NCBI GenBank assembly: GCA_026706395.1
Contig: JAPOYU010000041.1
Coordinates: 1-12,694 of the forward strand
Source: Chloroflexota bacterium
GTDB taxonomy: Bacteria; Chloroflexota; Anaerolineae; Aggregatilineales; Phototrophicaceae
Direction: 5' to 3'
Length of the DNA: 12,694 nucleotides
This document shows positions 1 through 7,834 of the stretch, in pieces. The translations under genes were made by a program, and so were the position numbers. A model generated the notes under the pieces. It was given only the letters and a program-made list of their open reading frames with translations. It ran no database searches and was not told the origin of the DNA. Every line of letters starts with the position of its first letter. Positions within the stretch are counted from its first letter, which is position 1.

Positions 1-36
1 TTAAATATTCTCTTTAACCGAGTCGAACTTACGGGC

Positions 37-65
37 AGTTTAGCAGTCTGCCCATACATTGTCAA
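37..65 (-). promoter_or_regulatory. Leftward sigma70-type promoter leaving the window
   Basis: Read on the minus strand, a perfect TTGACA (65-60) is followed after 17 bases by TAAACT (42-37) and a GC-rich GCCCGT discriminator. Transcription would start near position 30 and run off the left edge, so its gene is not visible. The -35 flank, spacer length and -10/discriminator closely match the rpmH promoter at the other end of the window. A 6-base inverted repeat, GGGCAG/CTGCCC (33-38 and 48-53), lies within it. Confidence 0.55.
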
Positions 66-170
66 CAGCGCCTGACATAGTCTTATGAGGCTGGCGATAA
101 AGGCATCGCATGAAAATAGCCTATCACGCTTTTACTAGAGCGGCGTTAGAAGCGCGAAAGATGCGCTAAA

Positions 171-199
171 TTGACAGACTGGCAACGCTATACTATTCT
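171..199 (+). promoter_or_regulatory. Promoter of the DUF59 gene
   Basis: TTGACA (171-176), a 17-base spacer and TATTCT (194-199) form a sigma70-type promoter. It would give a leader of about 80 bases before the DUF59 start. An imperfect inverted repeat built on GCGC (146-169) sits just upstream of the -35. The rest of 66-285 shows no gene; the only ATG-started frames are a few codons long. Confidence 0.5.
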
Positions 200-285
200 T
201 GTTGCACTGCGGCAAATTAATGTGAGTAACATGTGGACATCGTCAAGCTAATCGCGCTACCGGTGATAGCCTAGAGGACATGAGG

Positions 286-582
286 ATGAGCGACAAAGAA
301 GCGGGACTATATGAAGCCTTGCGCGCCGTCATCGACCCCGAGATCGGCATGAATATCATTGAATTGGGTTTGGTGCGCGGTGTTGACATCGGCGAGGACA
401 GCGCCCACGTGAACATGATCATGACCACACCCTTCTGCCCCTACGCGCCTCAACTGCTCGAACAGACCCGGCGTACCGCACAGGACTTTCTGGGCGTGCC
501 TGCCACGATCGAAATGGGCATGGAGATGTGGGACCCGAGCATGATGGAAGAAGGCGCCGCCAGCGACTGGGGTTTGTTCTAG
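286..582 (+). CDS. DUF59/MIP18-family metal-sulfur cluster assembly factor
   Basis: A 98-residue protein consisting of one DUF59 (MIP18/SufT/PaaD-type) domain. Visible signatures are the N-terminal helix ending in VIDPEIGMNIIELGLV, the central strand leading to TPFCPYA with the family's single conserved cysteine (Cys51), and the C-terminal WDPSMM...WGLF tail typical of stand-alone bacterial members. The family works in assembly or trafficking of iron-sulfur clusters in the cytoplasm. No suf or isc genes adjoin it here, so the client is unknown. The start at 286 is chosen because GAGG at 274-277 is 8 bases upstream of it; the in-frame ATG at 280 is only 2 bases from that site. It is convergent with the next gene, the stop codons being 7 bases apart. 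Family assignment is confident; the specific role is not. Confidence 0.88.
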   Translation: MSDKEAGLYEALRAVIDPEIGMNIIELGLVRGVDIGEDSAHVNMIMTTPFCPYAPQLLEQTRRTAQDFLGVPATIEMGMEMWDPSMMEEGAASDWGLF

Positions 583-589
583 TTTCTTA

Positions 590-2710
590 TCAGGGGCGAT
601 GCCGCCGAATCCAATCCAGCGGATCAATGTAATTGGCCATAAGCAGGTTGTAGTCCAGCTTTGGCCAGTTGCTCGGTCGCGTTTCCAGCAGCGTTGTTGG
701 GCTCAAATCAAAATGCAAATGCGGGACGAAGCGGCCAAATGCGTCGCCTACTTCGCAGATGCGCTGTCCACGCGCCACACGGTCACCGGCCGAGACGCGC
801 ATATTCTGCACATGAGCGTATCGACTATAGATGACTCGGCCCGATGGCTCATATAGCGGATCGTGACGGATTATCAGCAGATTGCCCCAGACGCCCATCC
901 GCGCCGCCAGCGTTACAACACCGCTCGCGCAGGCATAGCAGGCCATGCCCTTGTCCGCGTAGGGTTTGCCGAAATTCAGATCGGCGCCGGTGTGGTAGGC
1001 TTCGCTGGGCGTCCCTATAAAGTACAATTTGCCGAAAGGCGAAGCATCCAGCCAGCCGGACGGCCAGACGGTTTCGCCGCGGCGCTGCTCGCTGGTGCCG
1101 ACCGGGGAATCGTAGCCATCCGCCACATGTACGCCATTGATGGTTGTGGGACGAGGGGGCTCGGGCGCGGGCGTATAACCTGTGGGTGTTGACACAATCC
1201 GGCGAAAGCGCACCGCGTCAAAGGCAATCTCCTTGTCGGATTCGCCGGTCACGTCATTGAGGAATACGCGCCCGGCGTTCTCCATCGAGCGATCGAGATC
1301 GAACACTCCCAAGGACACCCAGCGATTGCGGTTTTGATTCTGATTGATATCGATTACGACTTCGGTTGTGGTGCCGACTATGCCATGCACCTTGTAGCGA
1401 GCGCGAGTGGTTGTGGCTTTCCGATTGGGAATGAAAACGGCGATTTCGTATAAGCCATTCTGCGGTAGATCATCCCGCCATTCCGCCCAGACTTTGCTGG
1501 TACGTTCTTCGGTGGCTACGTAGAGGTAATCCCAGCCCCAGGTATTTTGTCGGGCGCTGAATTCTGGCTGACCCGTGTAGGTGCCGCTGCGAAAGCCCTT
1601 TTTCGTCGGAAAAATGGTCACTTCATCGGCATAGTTCTGGACTATGTCGGATGTCGGATCGCTCGGCGAGCCGGATAGTTCTATCGGCGTATTGACGCCT
1701 GTCCAATGAGATATGACGCCTTGACGCCACCAGCTTAGACCCTTGGCGCCATGCACCTGTGTCGCCAAAGTGTGCGCCTCGGTCTGTTCCTGGGCTACGG
1801 CTGTCCCTTCAAGCGCCGGAATGATCGGTTTGTCGAAGCCGGCCCAAACCCTCCATACCGATGACAGCGTCTCTTCGGGCGTCCTGCGAAACGTATTCCA
1901 GTAAGTTTGCGGATGCACACTGTCAACGAAGGGGCTCCATTCCTGAGGGAAGATCGTGCGATAATGCTGGGGGCGGGGATCGACGCTCAAGCCGATATGG
2001 AAGCGTGTGCCCAGGCCCCTGCGCAGCGCCAGCATGAACGGGCGGATAGCGGACGAGCCGCCTTGCCAGTAGTCGTCATAAGGCTCGATATCCAAGATGA
2101 GAGACTGCACGCCGGGACGCTTGCAGGCTTCAATGATTAGGGCGGCTTCCGCGTCCACATTCAGGCCAAGCGGTACGGCCCAAACGTGAAATTCCATTCC
2201 GGCAACCTGGCAGGCCGTCACCCATTGATCGATGCTCGCGGTCCCTGTGATCGCCATATCACTGGAATCGTAATTGCCCATCCAATTCGTGCCGTTGGTG
2301 ATTTTGACCCAGATCTGACTGACATTGGGAGCATTGCGCTTGATCGTATCAAGCAGCGCCGAGGCGGTGTTTTCCGGGACTGTTGTGCCCTTCCAATGCC
2401 AGATCGCCACCTTGCCGTCGTAAGGAGTCGGCTTATGCGGCGAAGGCATCGCGCCGATCGCATCAATAAACTCGACATAGCCGGCATAGAGCCAGCCTTT
2501 CAGTCCGCCCTTCTCCACCCAAATCCAGTTGCTCCCCGTGCGGGTATCGGGATAGTAGACGACGAGCGCGTTATCGAGGATGTCGCCGATGTCATCATAG
2601 TTGACGCCGGGTCCGCTACGAATGTTGCTCAGGGCGGAGCGTGTATTGGCGACCGCGACAATGCCACCGCCGGCATCCGCGGGCTTGGGAACCGAATTGT
2701 TGCTGCTCAT
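590..2710 (-). CDS. Modular cell-wall hydrolase: SH3b, TIM-barrel, golvesin-like and M23 peptidase domains
   Basis: A 706-residue multidomain protein. Residues about 18-82 form an SH3b domain (NIRSGPGVNYD, then a GWLYAGYVE end). Residues about 98-340 look like a TIM-barrel glycosidase-like domain with a candidate acidic pair Asp207/Glu209 (LILDIEPYDD) and HPQTYWN. Residues about 352-506 resemble the golvesin C-terminal/Xly carbohydrate-binding module. A proline-rich linker (507-523) leads to a LytM/M23 metallopeptidase with zinc ligands His573, Asp577 (HTGAD) and His666, plus catalytic-type His633 and His664 (RYAHV, HLHFD). The set predicts peptidoglycan binding and cleavage. GAGG lies 7 bases before the ATG. 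An in-frame TGA lies four codons upstream, so the start cannot be extended, yet no signal peptide is visible. A weak promoter, TTGCCC with TACTAT, may lie in 2711-2790. Domain calls for SH3b and M23 are firm; the TIM-barrel family is uncertain. Confidence 0.85.
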   Translation of the reverse strand: MSSNNSVPKPADAGGGIVAVANTRSALSNIRSGPGVNYDDIGDILDNALVVYYPDTRTGSNWIWVEKGGLKGWLYAGYVEFIDAIGAMPSPHKPTPYDGKVAIWHWKGTTVPENTASALLDTIKRNAPNVSQIWVKITNGTNWMGNYDSSDMAITGTASIDQWVTACQVAGMEFHVWAVPLGLNVDAEAALIIEACKRPGVQSLILDIEPYDDYWQGGSSAIRPFMLALRRGLGTRFHIGLSVDPRPQHYRTIFPQEWSPFVDSVHPQTYWNTFRRTPEETLSSVWRVWAGFDKPIIPALEGTAVAQEQTEAHTLATQVHGAKGLSWWRQGVISHWTGVNTPIELSGSPSDPTSDIVQNYADEVTIFPTKKGFRSGTYTGQPEFSARQNTWGWDYLYVATEERTSKVWAEWRDDLPQNGLYEIAVFIPNRKATTTRARYKVHGIVGTTTEVVIDINQNQNRNRWVSLGVFDLDRSMENAGRVFLNDVTGESDKEIAFDAVRFRRIVSTPTGYTPAPEPPRPTTINGVHVADGYDSPVGTSEQRRGETVWPSGWLDASPFGKLYFIGTPSEAYHTGADLNFGKPYADKGMACYACASGVVTLAARMGVWGNLLIIRHDPLYEPSGRVIYSRYAHVQNMRVSAGDRVARGQRICEVGDAFGRFVPHLHFDLSPTTLLETRPSNWPKLDYNLLMANYIDPLDWIRRHRP

Positions 2711-2792
2711 GCATTGACCTCAATTAGTCGGATTAATCGCATAGTAGTACAAGTGCCGATTTTGGGCAAAGCCATCAGCGGCCATCCCTAGC

Positions 2793-2821
2793 GTGAAAGA
2801 AAACGGCCGCCGATAGGCGAC
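2793..2821 (-). terminator. Hairpin terminator after the tpx-aminopeptidase pair
   Basis: On the minus strand GTCGCC, loop TATC and GGCGGC form a 6-pair stem (2821-2806, one G-U pair), followed by a T-rich run (CGTTTTCTTTC). It lies 70 bases past the aminopeptidase stop and before the next minus-strand gene, as expected of an intrinsic terminator. Confidence 0.55.
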
Positions 2822-2890
2822 CATTTGTATGCCTATTTGGCAATTAACCGGATCGAATTGAGCCGCAACCCGAATGGAATGCGCTAGGGC

Positions 2891-3994
2891 CTAGACCACA
2901 AAGGCGCCGTCCTTGTAAAAAAGCTGGCCATCTACGAGGATCTCGCTGTCCGTGCGCATGTCACAGATCATGTCCCAGTGAACAGCGCTCTTATTCAAGC
3001 TGCCGGTTTCCGGATAGCCCATACCCACAGCCATGTGGACCGTGCCGCCGATTTTCTCGTCGTAGAGAATCATTCCGGTGAACCTGTTGATTCCAAAGTT
3101 GGTGCCGATGGCGAATTCGCCCAGATAACGCGCGCCGGCGTCAGTATCAAGTTGAGCGTGCAAAAGGTCTTCGTTCTGTTCCGCGGAGGCTTCCGTTACT
3201 TTGCCACCGACGAATTTGAGCTCGATGCCGCTCACAGCGCGACCGCCGACGATGGCCGGATAGCTGAAGCGGACCCAGCCATTGACGCTGTCTTCGACGG
3301 GACCGGTGAAAATCTCGCCGCTGGGCATATTGCGTCTTCCGTCACTGTTGATGAAAGTGCGGCCGGCGATGCTCAACTCGAGGTCAATGTGTGGCCCGCG
3401 CAACGCGACCTTCTCCTTGCCCGTGAGGAAATCGACCTTGTGCTGCTGCATTTCACTAAGCTTGCACCATTCTGCGGCCGGATCGTCGGCGTCGCAGAAG
3501 CAAGCGCCGTAGACGAAGTCTTCGTACTCTTCCAGGCTCATATTGGCTTCTTGAGCGCTGGCCTGCGTCGGATAAAGCGCCCCAACCCAGCGGAATTCAC
3601 CGCGCGCGGAGCGTTCCAGTCGGGTTTGAAGGATCTCGCTTTGGGCGCCTCGCTGCTCGCGCATACGCTGGGCGTTGATGCTGCTCATCGCGCGGGTGTT
3701 TTCCGGCGCGCCGACGCGAATATACACATCGGCTTTCTCGGTATAGAGTTTGCGGCTGGGATCAACCCATTTCATTTGCTCGTCCGATGCCTTGCGCAGA
3801 AAGTAGCGCTGCATCTGGCTGTCGTCGATGAGCAAGGTTGGGTTCCCACCGGCATTGAGCACCGCTTCGAAAACATCGCGCAGAATGGGCAGGGATGTGA
3901 ACTCGCCAAGGATACCGACCCAGTCGCCAGACTGAACTGTCGTCGAGTAGTTGACCAGCAGATCCGCCAGTTTTTTCCGCCTGAGATCGCTCAT
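2891..3994 (-). CDS. M29-family aminopeptidase
   Basis: A 367-residue metallopeptidase of family M29 (the AmpS/AmpT/aminopeptidase T group), which removes N-terminal amino acids from peptides in the cytoplasm using two metal ions. The family metal-ligand pattern is present: Glu227 in MPSGEIFTGP, Glu293 in LGEFAIGTN, His320 in GGTVHMAVG, and His339 with Asp341 in AVHWDM. The N-terminal part (GDWVGILGEF...AGGNP) is the usual substrate-access domain. At 367 residues it is somewhat shorter than the roughly 400 usual for the family, mainly between the two histidine motifs. GAGG sits 7 bases before the ATG. It starts 27 bases after the tpx stop with no promoter between, so the two genes are probably co-transcribed and share the hairpin terminator downstream. 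Substrate preference cannot be read from sequence. Confidence 0.9.
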   Translation of the reverse strand: MSDLRRKKLADLLVNYSTTVQSGDWVGILGEFTSLPILRDVFEAVLNAGGNPTLLIDDSQMQRYFLRKASDEQMKWVDPSRKLYTEKADVYIRVGAPENTRAMSSINAQRMREQRGAQSEILQTRLERSARGEFRWVGALYPTQASAQEANMSLEEYEDFVYGACFCDADDPAAEWCKLSEMQQHKVDFLTGKEKVALRGPHIDLELSIAGRTFINSDGRRNMPSGEIFTGPVEDSVNGWVRFSYPAIVGGRAVSGIELKFVGGKVTEASAEQNEDLLHAQLDTDAGARYLGEFAIGTNFGINRFTGMILYDEKIGGTVHMAVGMGYPETGSLNKSAVHWDMICDMRTDSEILVDGQLFYKDGAFVV

Positions 3995-4021
3995 AGTTCA
4001 GCCTCTCGGGTCCAATCGCGT

Positions 4022-4528
4022 TTACGTCAATTCCCGCGCCCTGGCGAGCGCCGCGTCAAAGTCAACTTCATCGCCGATGACGCCTACGTATTCTGCATGC
4101 CGCACGATGTTGTCGCGGTCAAGAACAAAGACGGCTCGCTGGCAGATCCGCCAGTCTGTGTCATGTACGCCATAGTCATCGGCGAAGCTCATGTCTCGCT
4201 GTGTGCTAAGCGTCTCAGTGTTCTCGATGCCTTCGGCGCCACAGAAGCGACCGAGCGCGAAAGGCATATCGGCGCTAACGGTAAGGACCACAGTGTCGTT
4301 GAGGCTCGCGGCCTCGGCGTTGAAGCGGCGTGTCTGATCGGCACAAACTCCGGTGTCGATCGACGGGATCACGCTGATGACCTTAACTTTGCCAGCGTAA
4401 TCCGCTAACGACCTGCTGCTGAGGTCGTTGGCGATCAAGGCAAAATCCGGCGCCTGAGAACCTTCCGCCAGCATGTCATTTTGAATATGGTGCTCGCTGT
4501 CACCTACCATCATTCCTTTGCGCGCCAT
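4022..4528 (-). CDS. tpx: Thiol peroxidase (atypical 2-Cys peroxiredoxin)
   Basis: A 168-residue peroxiredoxin of the Tpx subfamily, which reduces hydrogen peroxide and alkyl hydroperoxides using thioredoxin. The peroxidatic site PSIDTGVC (Cys62, with the universal Pro55/Thr59) and the Tpx-specific resolving site RFCGAEG (Cys96) are both present, as is LSTQRD. The usual Tpx motif has proline where this protein has Gly60. A third cysteine (Cys129) is present. Length and the short C-terminal helix match the subfamily. AAGGAG lies 8 bases before the ATG. It is first in a likely two-gene transcript with the M29 aminopeptidase and is divergent from the DM13 gene. Its promoter overlaps a palindrome that could bind a redox-responsive regulator. 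Confidence 0.95.
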   Translation of the reverse strand: MARKGMMVGDSEHHIQNDMLAEGSQAPDFALIANDLSSRSLADYAGKVKVISVIPSIDTGVCADQTRRFNAEAASLNDTVVLTVSADMPFALGRFCGAEGIENTETLSTQRDMSFADDYGVHDTDWRICQRAVFVLDRDNIVRHAEYVGVIGDEVDFDAALARARELT

Positions 4529-4586
4529 TCTCTATTCTCCTTAATGCTTCTCATGTCCAACTTAGGCTGAATCAGCTATTATGGAG

Positions 4587-4614
4587 ATTATAGGCGCATC
4601 GCTTGATCTATCAA
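4587..4614 (-). promoter_or_regulatory. tpx promoter
   Basis: On the minus strand TTGATA (4614-4609), a 16-base spacer and a perfect TATAAT (4592-4587) form a strong-looking sigma70 promoter, with the start of transcription about 50 bases before the tpx ATG. Confidence 0.6.
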
Positions 4615-4615
4615 G
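4602..4615. promoter_or_regulatory. Palindrome overlapping the tpx -35 box
   Basis: CTTGAT-CT-ATCAAG is a perfect 14-base inverted repeat covering the tpx -35 element and lying between the divergent tpx and DM13 genes. It resembles an FNR/CRP-type half-site pair, but the gap is 2 bases rather than 4, so it is not a canonical FNR box. A regulatory role is inferred from position only. Confidence 0.35.
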
Positions 4616-4661
4616 ATGGCGATTTAGTTAGCGTCACGACGGACTGACATGGGGGAAACAC

Positions 4662-5297
4662 ATGCTGCGACGGGAAGTGTTGATCATTGTGGTGGTGGCT
4701 ATCGTGGTTGTCGCATTGGCAATCACGCAACCCTGGCTTTACTTCGTAAATCGGGAAGTCAACGAAGCTTTTCCAGGCTTGACGGCAGATCAGCGGCAAA
4801 CGATCGCCGATATGCCGGAAGAGGAAAAGCAGATGCTGATCGAGATGGCGAAAGAAAACAGCGAAATGGCAGAGCAAACCGCGATGGCGCAGATTGGTGA
4901 AGACACAGTCGTGCCGGACGCAGAGCAAGCGATGCCGCCGGAGATGCCGGCCGAGCCAACGATCCTCGCTCAAGGCTCCTTCATCGACATTGACCCGATT
5001 CACGGGGCGGTTGGCACGGCCACGATATACGAATTGCCCGGCGGCGAGCGGATACTGCGTTTTGAAGATTTCCGCTCGAAGAACGGTCCCGATCTTCACG
5101 TGTATTTGTCAGTGGAAGCGCCCACCAGTACTTTCGCTGGACTGGGCGAGAACGCGGTGCATTTGGGCACGCTGAAGGGCAACGTTGGCAGTCAGAATTA
5201 CGAAATACCCGCCGATGTAGATTTAAGCTTGTACAGGAGTGCGGTAATCTACTGCCGGCCCTTCAAGGTCGTCTTCAGCACTGCCGCATTCAGCTAG
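4662..5297 (+). CDS. Membrane-anchored DM13-domain protein
   Basis: A 211-residue protein. Residues 6-24 are a strongly hydrophobic N-terminal segment serving as membrane anchor or uncleaved signal. Residues about 40-100 are acidic, Met/Glu-rich and probably helical. Residues about 102-211 form a DM13 domain: GSFIDIDPIHGAVGTATIYELPGG, FRSKNGPDLHVYLS, LGTLKGNVGSQNYEIP and the conserved cysteine Cys198 in VIYCRPF (given here in pieces). DM13 domains lie outside the membrane and have been proposed to take part in redox or electron-transfer chemistry around that cysteine; this role is a prediction. GGGGG lies 6 bases before the ATG. It is divergent from tpx and convergent with the amidohydrolase, whose stop codon is 11 bases away. 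A redox link with tpx is suggested only by adjacency. Confidence 0.87.
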   Translation: MLRREVLIIVVVAIVVVALAITQPWLYFVNREVNEAFPGLTADQRQTIADMPEEEKQMLIEMAKENSEMAEQTAMAQIGEDTVVPDAEQAMPPEMPAEPTILAQGSFIDIDPIHGAVGTATIYELPGGERILRFEDFRSKNGPDLHVYLSVEAPTSTFAGLGENAVHLGTLKGNVGSQNYEIPADVDLSLYRSAVIYCRPFKVVFSTAAFS

Positions 5298-5308
5298 CCG
5301 GTCCTCGC

Positions 5309-6910
5309 TTAATCGAAGTTTCGATAGCGCCAGCGGCCGTCGACCATCGTTCCGAGGACCTTCAACTCGGGTATCGCGTCGGGCGCAACTTGGGTGATGT
5401 CGCGGTCAAGTACGATCAAGTCAGCCAGGAAGCCTTCGCCAAGTTTGCCCAGCCGATCTTCCATACCGGCGGCATAGGCGGGGCCCTGCGTGAAGCCGAG
5501 CAGTGATTCGTCCAGGCTGAGCCGCGCTTCTGGATACCAGCCGCCAGCGGGCAGTCCATTTCGCTGTCGCGTTATGGCGGCATGGATGCCTAAAAGAGGA
5601 GCAAAAGGCTCAACGGGCGCATCGGATCCAAAGGCGACTCGCGCGCCGTGATCCAATTGTAAGCGAGGGTTGTAAGCAAGTCGGTTGCGGTCGCCCCAAT
5701 AGCGATCGGCGGTCACCATATCCGAGGTGGCGTGAATCGGCTGCATTGACGCTATGACGTCCAGTTCAGCCAAGCGGCCTACGTCGCGCGGATGAATGAT
5801 CTGCACATGCTCGATTCGATGCCGACGGCTGACAACGGGTTCGCCCCGCTCCGCCTCTTCACGCCGGACTATCTCAAAGACATCCAAAACATCGTGAACA
5901 GCTTTATCCCCGATAGCGTGGATGCTGGAAGGCAGCCCGAACTCGCTCGCCCGGCTGACCAGCTCGACCATTTCTTCTTTCTCGACTAGGGCCATACCGT
6001 AGTTTTCCGGTTCGCCCTCGTAGGGTTCGAACATTAATGCGGTCTTCGGTCCCAGGGCGCCATCAGCGAAGAGCTTCAGCGCGCCGATACGAATCCAGTC
6101 GTCGCCGAATCCTCGTCGAATGCCGGTATCCAGCGCCGCATCCAGCCAGGGCTGATTTATCTGCTTGAGAGCGCGCAAGCCCAGTTTGCCGCGCTCGCGC
6201 AGGATTTGCAGCGCTACCAAGCAGGACGGCTCATCAAAGTCGTGGATCATGGTAAGGCCGGATTTCAGCGCCAGCGCTTGCGCATCCTCCATCATATCGG
6301 CCAGTTGCTCGGGCGATGGATTGGGTATCTGTTCCTCCACAATTTCCATCGCGGTTTCGAGCAAGATGCCGGTCGCAGCGCCTTTGGCATCACGCATGAT
6401 TTGTCCGCCTTCGGGATCTGGCGTCGCGTCAGTGATCCCAGCAGCAGCCAAAGCGGCTGAATTCGCCCAGCCGGCGTGGCCGCTCTTTGCGCTAAGATAT
6501 ACCGGGTTGCGCGGGGCAACCGAATCAAGATCCGACTTGCTGGGAAAAGCTCGGTCCGCCCAAAGATCCTGCGCCCAACCCTGTCCCGTGATCCACTCGC
6601 CCGTAGCGGTCTTCGTAGCCCGTTCAGCGACGCGTTCGAGCGCCGACTCTTTGCTGGACACTTCGAATACGTCCACCGATTTAAGCGCGCGCGATTGCGC
6701 CTCCCAATGCAAGTGCGCGTCGGTCAGACCAGGCAAAACGGTCCTGCCATCGAGGTTCAGCGTTTCAGTTGCCGAATCGATAAGGGGACGTATCTGATCG
6801 TCCTGGCCTAAAGCAACTATGCGCCCGTAGCTGATCGCTATCGCGCTCGCTCGCGGTCGCCGATTGTCCAAGGTAATAATGTTGCCATTCAAGAGTACTG
6901 TCTGGATCAT
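5309..6910 (-). CDS. Amidohydrolase-3 (YtcJ-like) metal-dependent hydrolase
   Basis: A 533-residue enzyme of the amidohydrolase superfamily, amidohydrolase-3/YtcJ branch, which hydrolyses amide or related C-N bonds in small molecules. Metal-site residues are visible: His66 and His68 (GLTDAHLHWE), Lys279 with FADGALGPKT following, His331 (IHAIGDKAVHD), His368 (RHRIEHVQ) and Asp430 (AFGSDAPVEPF). The N- and C-terminal strands forming the small beta domain (LLNGNIITLD; GFLADLIVLDRD) are complete and the length is normal. There is no signal peptide, so it is cytoplasmic. The ATG follows the kinase stop codon directly (TAGATG), with GGGG 8 bases upstream inside the kinase gene, so translation is probably coupled. 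The substrate is unknown. Confidence 0.9.
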   Translation of the reverse strand: MIQTVLLNGNIITLDNRRPRASAIAISYGRIVALGQDDQIRPLIDSATETLNLDGRTVLPGLTDAHLHWEAQSRALKSVDVFEVSSKESALERVAERATKTATGEWITGQGWAQDLWADRAFPSKSDLDSVAPRNPVYLSAKSGHAGWANSAALAAAGITDATPDPEGGQIMRDAKGAATGILLETAMEIVEEQIPNPSPEQLADMMEDAQALALKSGLTMIHDFDEPSCLVALQILRERGKLGLRALKQINQPWLDAALDTGIRRGFGDDWIRIGALKLFADGALGPKTALMFEPYEGEPENYGMALVEKEEMVELVSRASEFGLPSSIHAIGDKAVHDVLDVFEIVRREEAERGEPVVSRRHRIEHVQIIHPRDVGRLAELDVIASMQPIHATSDMVTADRYWGDRNRLAYNPRLQLDHGARVAFGSDAPVEPFAPLLGIHAAITRQRNGLPAGGWYPEARLSLDESLLGFTQGPAYAAGMEDRLGKLGEGFLADLIVLDRDITQVAPDAIPELKVLGTMVDGRWRYRNFD

Positions 6911-7762
6911 CTAAGTGTCCCCAGAGATTCGACTTAGCTCGGATTCGATTTCGGCGGGAGTCGGCGCGCTGTCCAGCCCGGACCGCGTCACAGAGTAAGC
7001 GGCCAATCTGCCCGCCACCCGCACTGCGCTTGCCACATCCCCGCTTAGCTTAGGTAGCGCAGCAAGCAGCGAAGCGGCGAATACATCGCCTGCACCGGTC
7101 AGATCAAGCGGATCGACGGGAATGCTATCGTAATGCATCGCGCCTCCGTCATGATAGTATATGCCGCCATTTCGACCGTTGGTGACGACGAGGTGCTTAC
7201 AGACTCGGCGCATCTCGTCGGTCAGCTGCGGGCACTCAACAATGTCCTCTCTGCTGAAGATGACAATATCAATTCTTTCCAGAGCGCGTCTATCGAACCA
7301 GCGCCGGAACCGCACCAAGCTATCATTCTCCCAGCGCCGCATCATGCCTTGGAGGGTGAGCATGATCGTCGCTGCATGGAGATTATCGGCCAGCTCAAGC
7401 GGGTCAATCTCCGCGGCGAGCGGACCCATGTGAACATACGGAGCGGTTATCCAGCCAGCGGGAATGTCCGCATAGCGCAAGTCCTGCGCGGTCGCACGGA
7501 CATATTGCCTCCTGCCGCACTCATCGTAAACATTCTCGTACGTCAGCGACTCATCTGATGGAACCACATGGATTTGCCCGAAGGGCTCCAACTGGCCGAG
7601 CAGAGGCTCGTTTAGCGCGGCGCTCGTCACGATCCCAACACTGTGGCCAAAGGCTGCGTAGGTGGGGGCGGCGTAGGAGATTGTTCCTCCCAGCATGCGT
7701 CCGCCCGGAACCAGGTCAACGGTCATATGTCCGATGAGGAGGACGTCTATTGCGCTTGGCAT
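6911..7762 (-). CDS. PfkB-family carbohydrate or nucleoside kinase
   Basis: A 283-residue kinase of the ribokinase/PfkB family, which transfers phosphate from ATP to a sugar or nucleoside hydroxyl. The signature LTGAGDVFAA (TGAGD at 222-226) carries the catalytic base Asp226 and the anion hole. The N-terminal strand DVLLIGHMTVD, the glycine pair GG (25-26) of the substrate lid region and the nucleotide-binding TNGRNGG (194-200) are also present. It is slightly shorter than typical ribokinases (about 300). AGG lies 8 bases before the ATG. It is 72 bases after the jag stop, without a clear terminator, and directly abuts the amidohydrolase gene. The pairing suggests a common salvage or catabolic route, but the substrate cannot be inferred from the sequence. 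Confidence 0.88.
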   Translation of the reverse strand: MPSAIDVLLIGHMTVDLVPGGRMLGGTISYAAPTYAAFGHSVGIVTSAALNEPLLGQLEPFGQIHVVPSDESLTYENVYDECGRRQYVRATAQDLRYADIPAGWITAPYVHMGPLAAEIDPLELADNLHAATIMLTLQGMMRRWENDSLVRFRRWFDRRALERIDIVIFSREDIVECPQLTDEMRRVCKHLVVTNGRNGGIYYHDGGAMHYDSIPVDPLDLTGAGDVFAASLLAALPKLSGDVASAVRVAGRLAAYSVTRSGLDSAPTPAEIESELSRISGDT

Positions 7763-7834
7763 TGGCAGACCTGGCCCGACGAATTCTCTTGCCCCGCCTC
7801 TTTTGATGACAATGTATGACCAAGCGGATCGCCG

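Noticed and set aside
1..60. tRNA T-arm-like TTCGACT on the minus strand
   Set aside because: The flanking bases do not pair into a 5-base stem, and the sequence lies at the start of the predicted leftward transcript, not at the end of a tRNA.
2978..4408. A 476-codon open frame on the plus strand across the aminopeptidase and tpx genes
   Set aside because: It lies opposite two genes with clear family motifs and spans their intergenic gap. Its translation shows no recognisable domain, so it is a product of codon bias on the opposite strand.
4611..5099. A 162-codon minus-strand open frame opposite the DM13 gene
   Set aside because: The plus-strand frame has a clear DM13 domain, membrane anchor and ribosome binding site; the opposite frame has no recognisable domain and overlaps the tpx promoter region.
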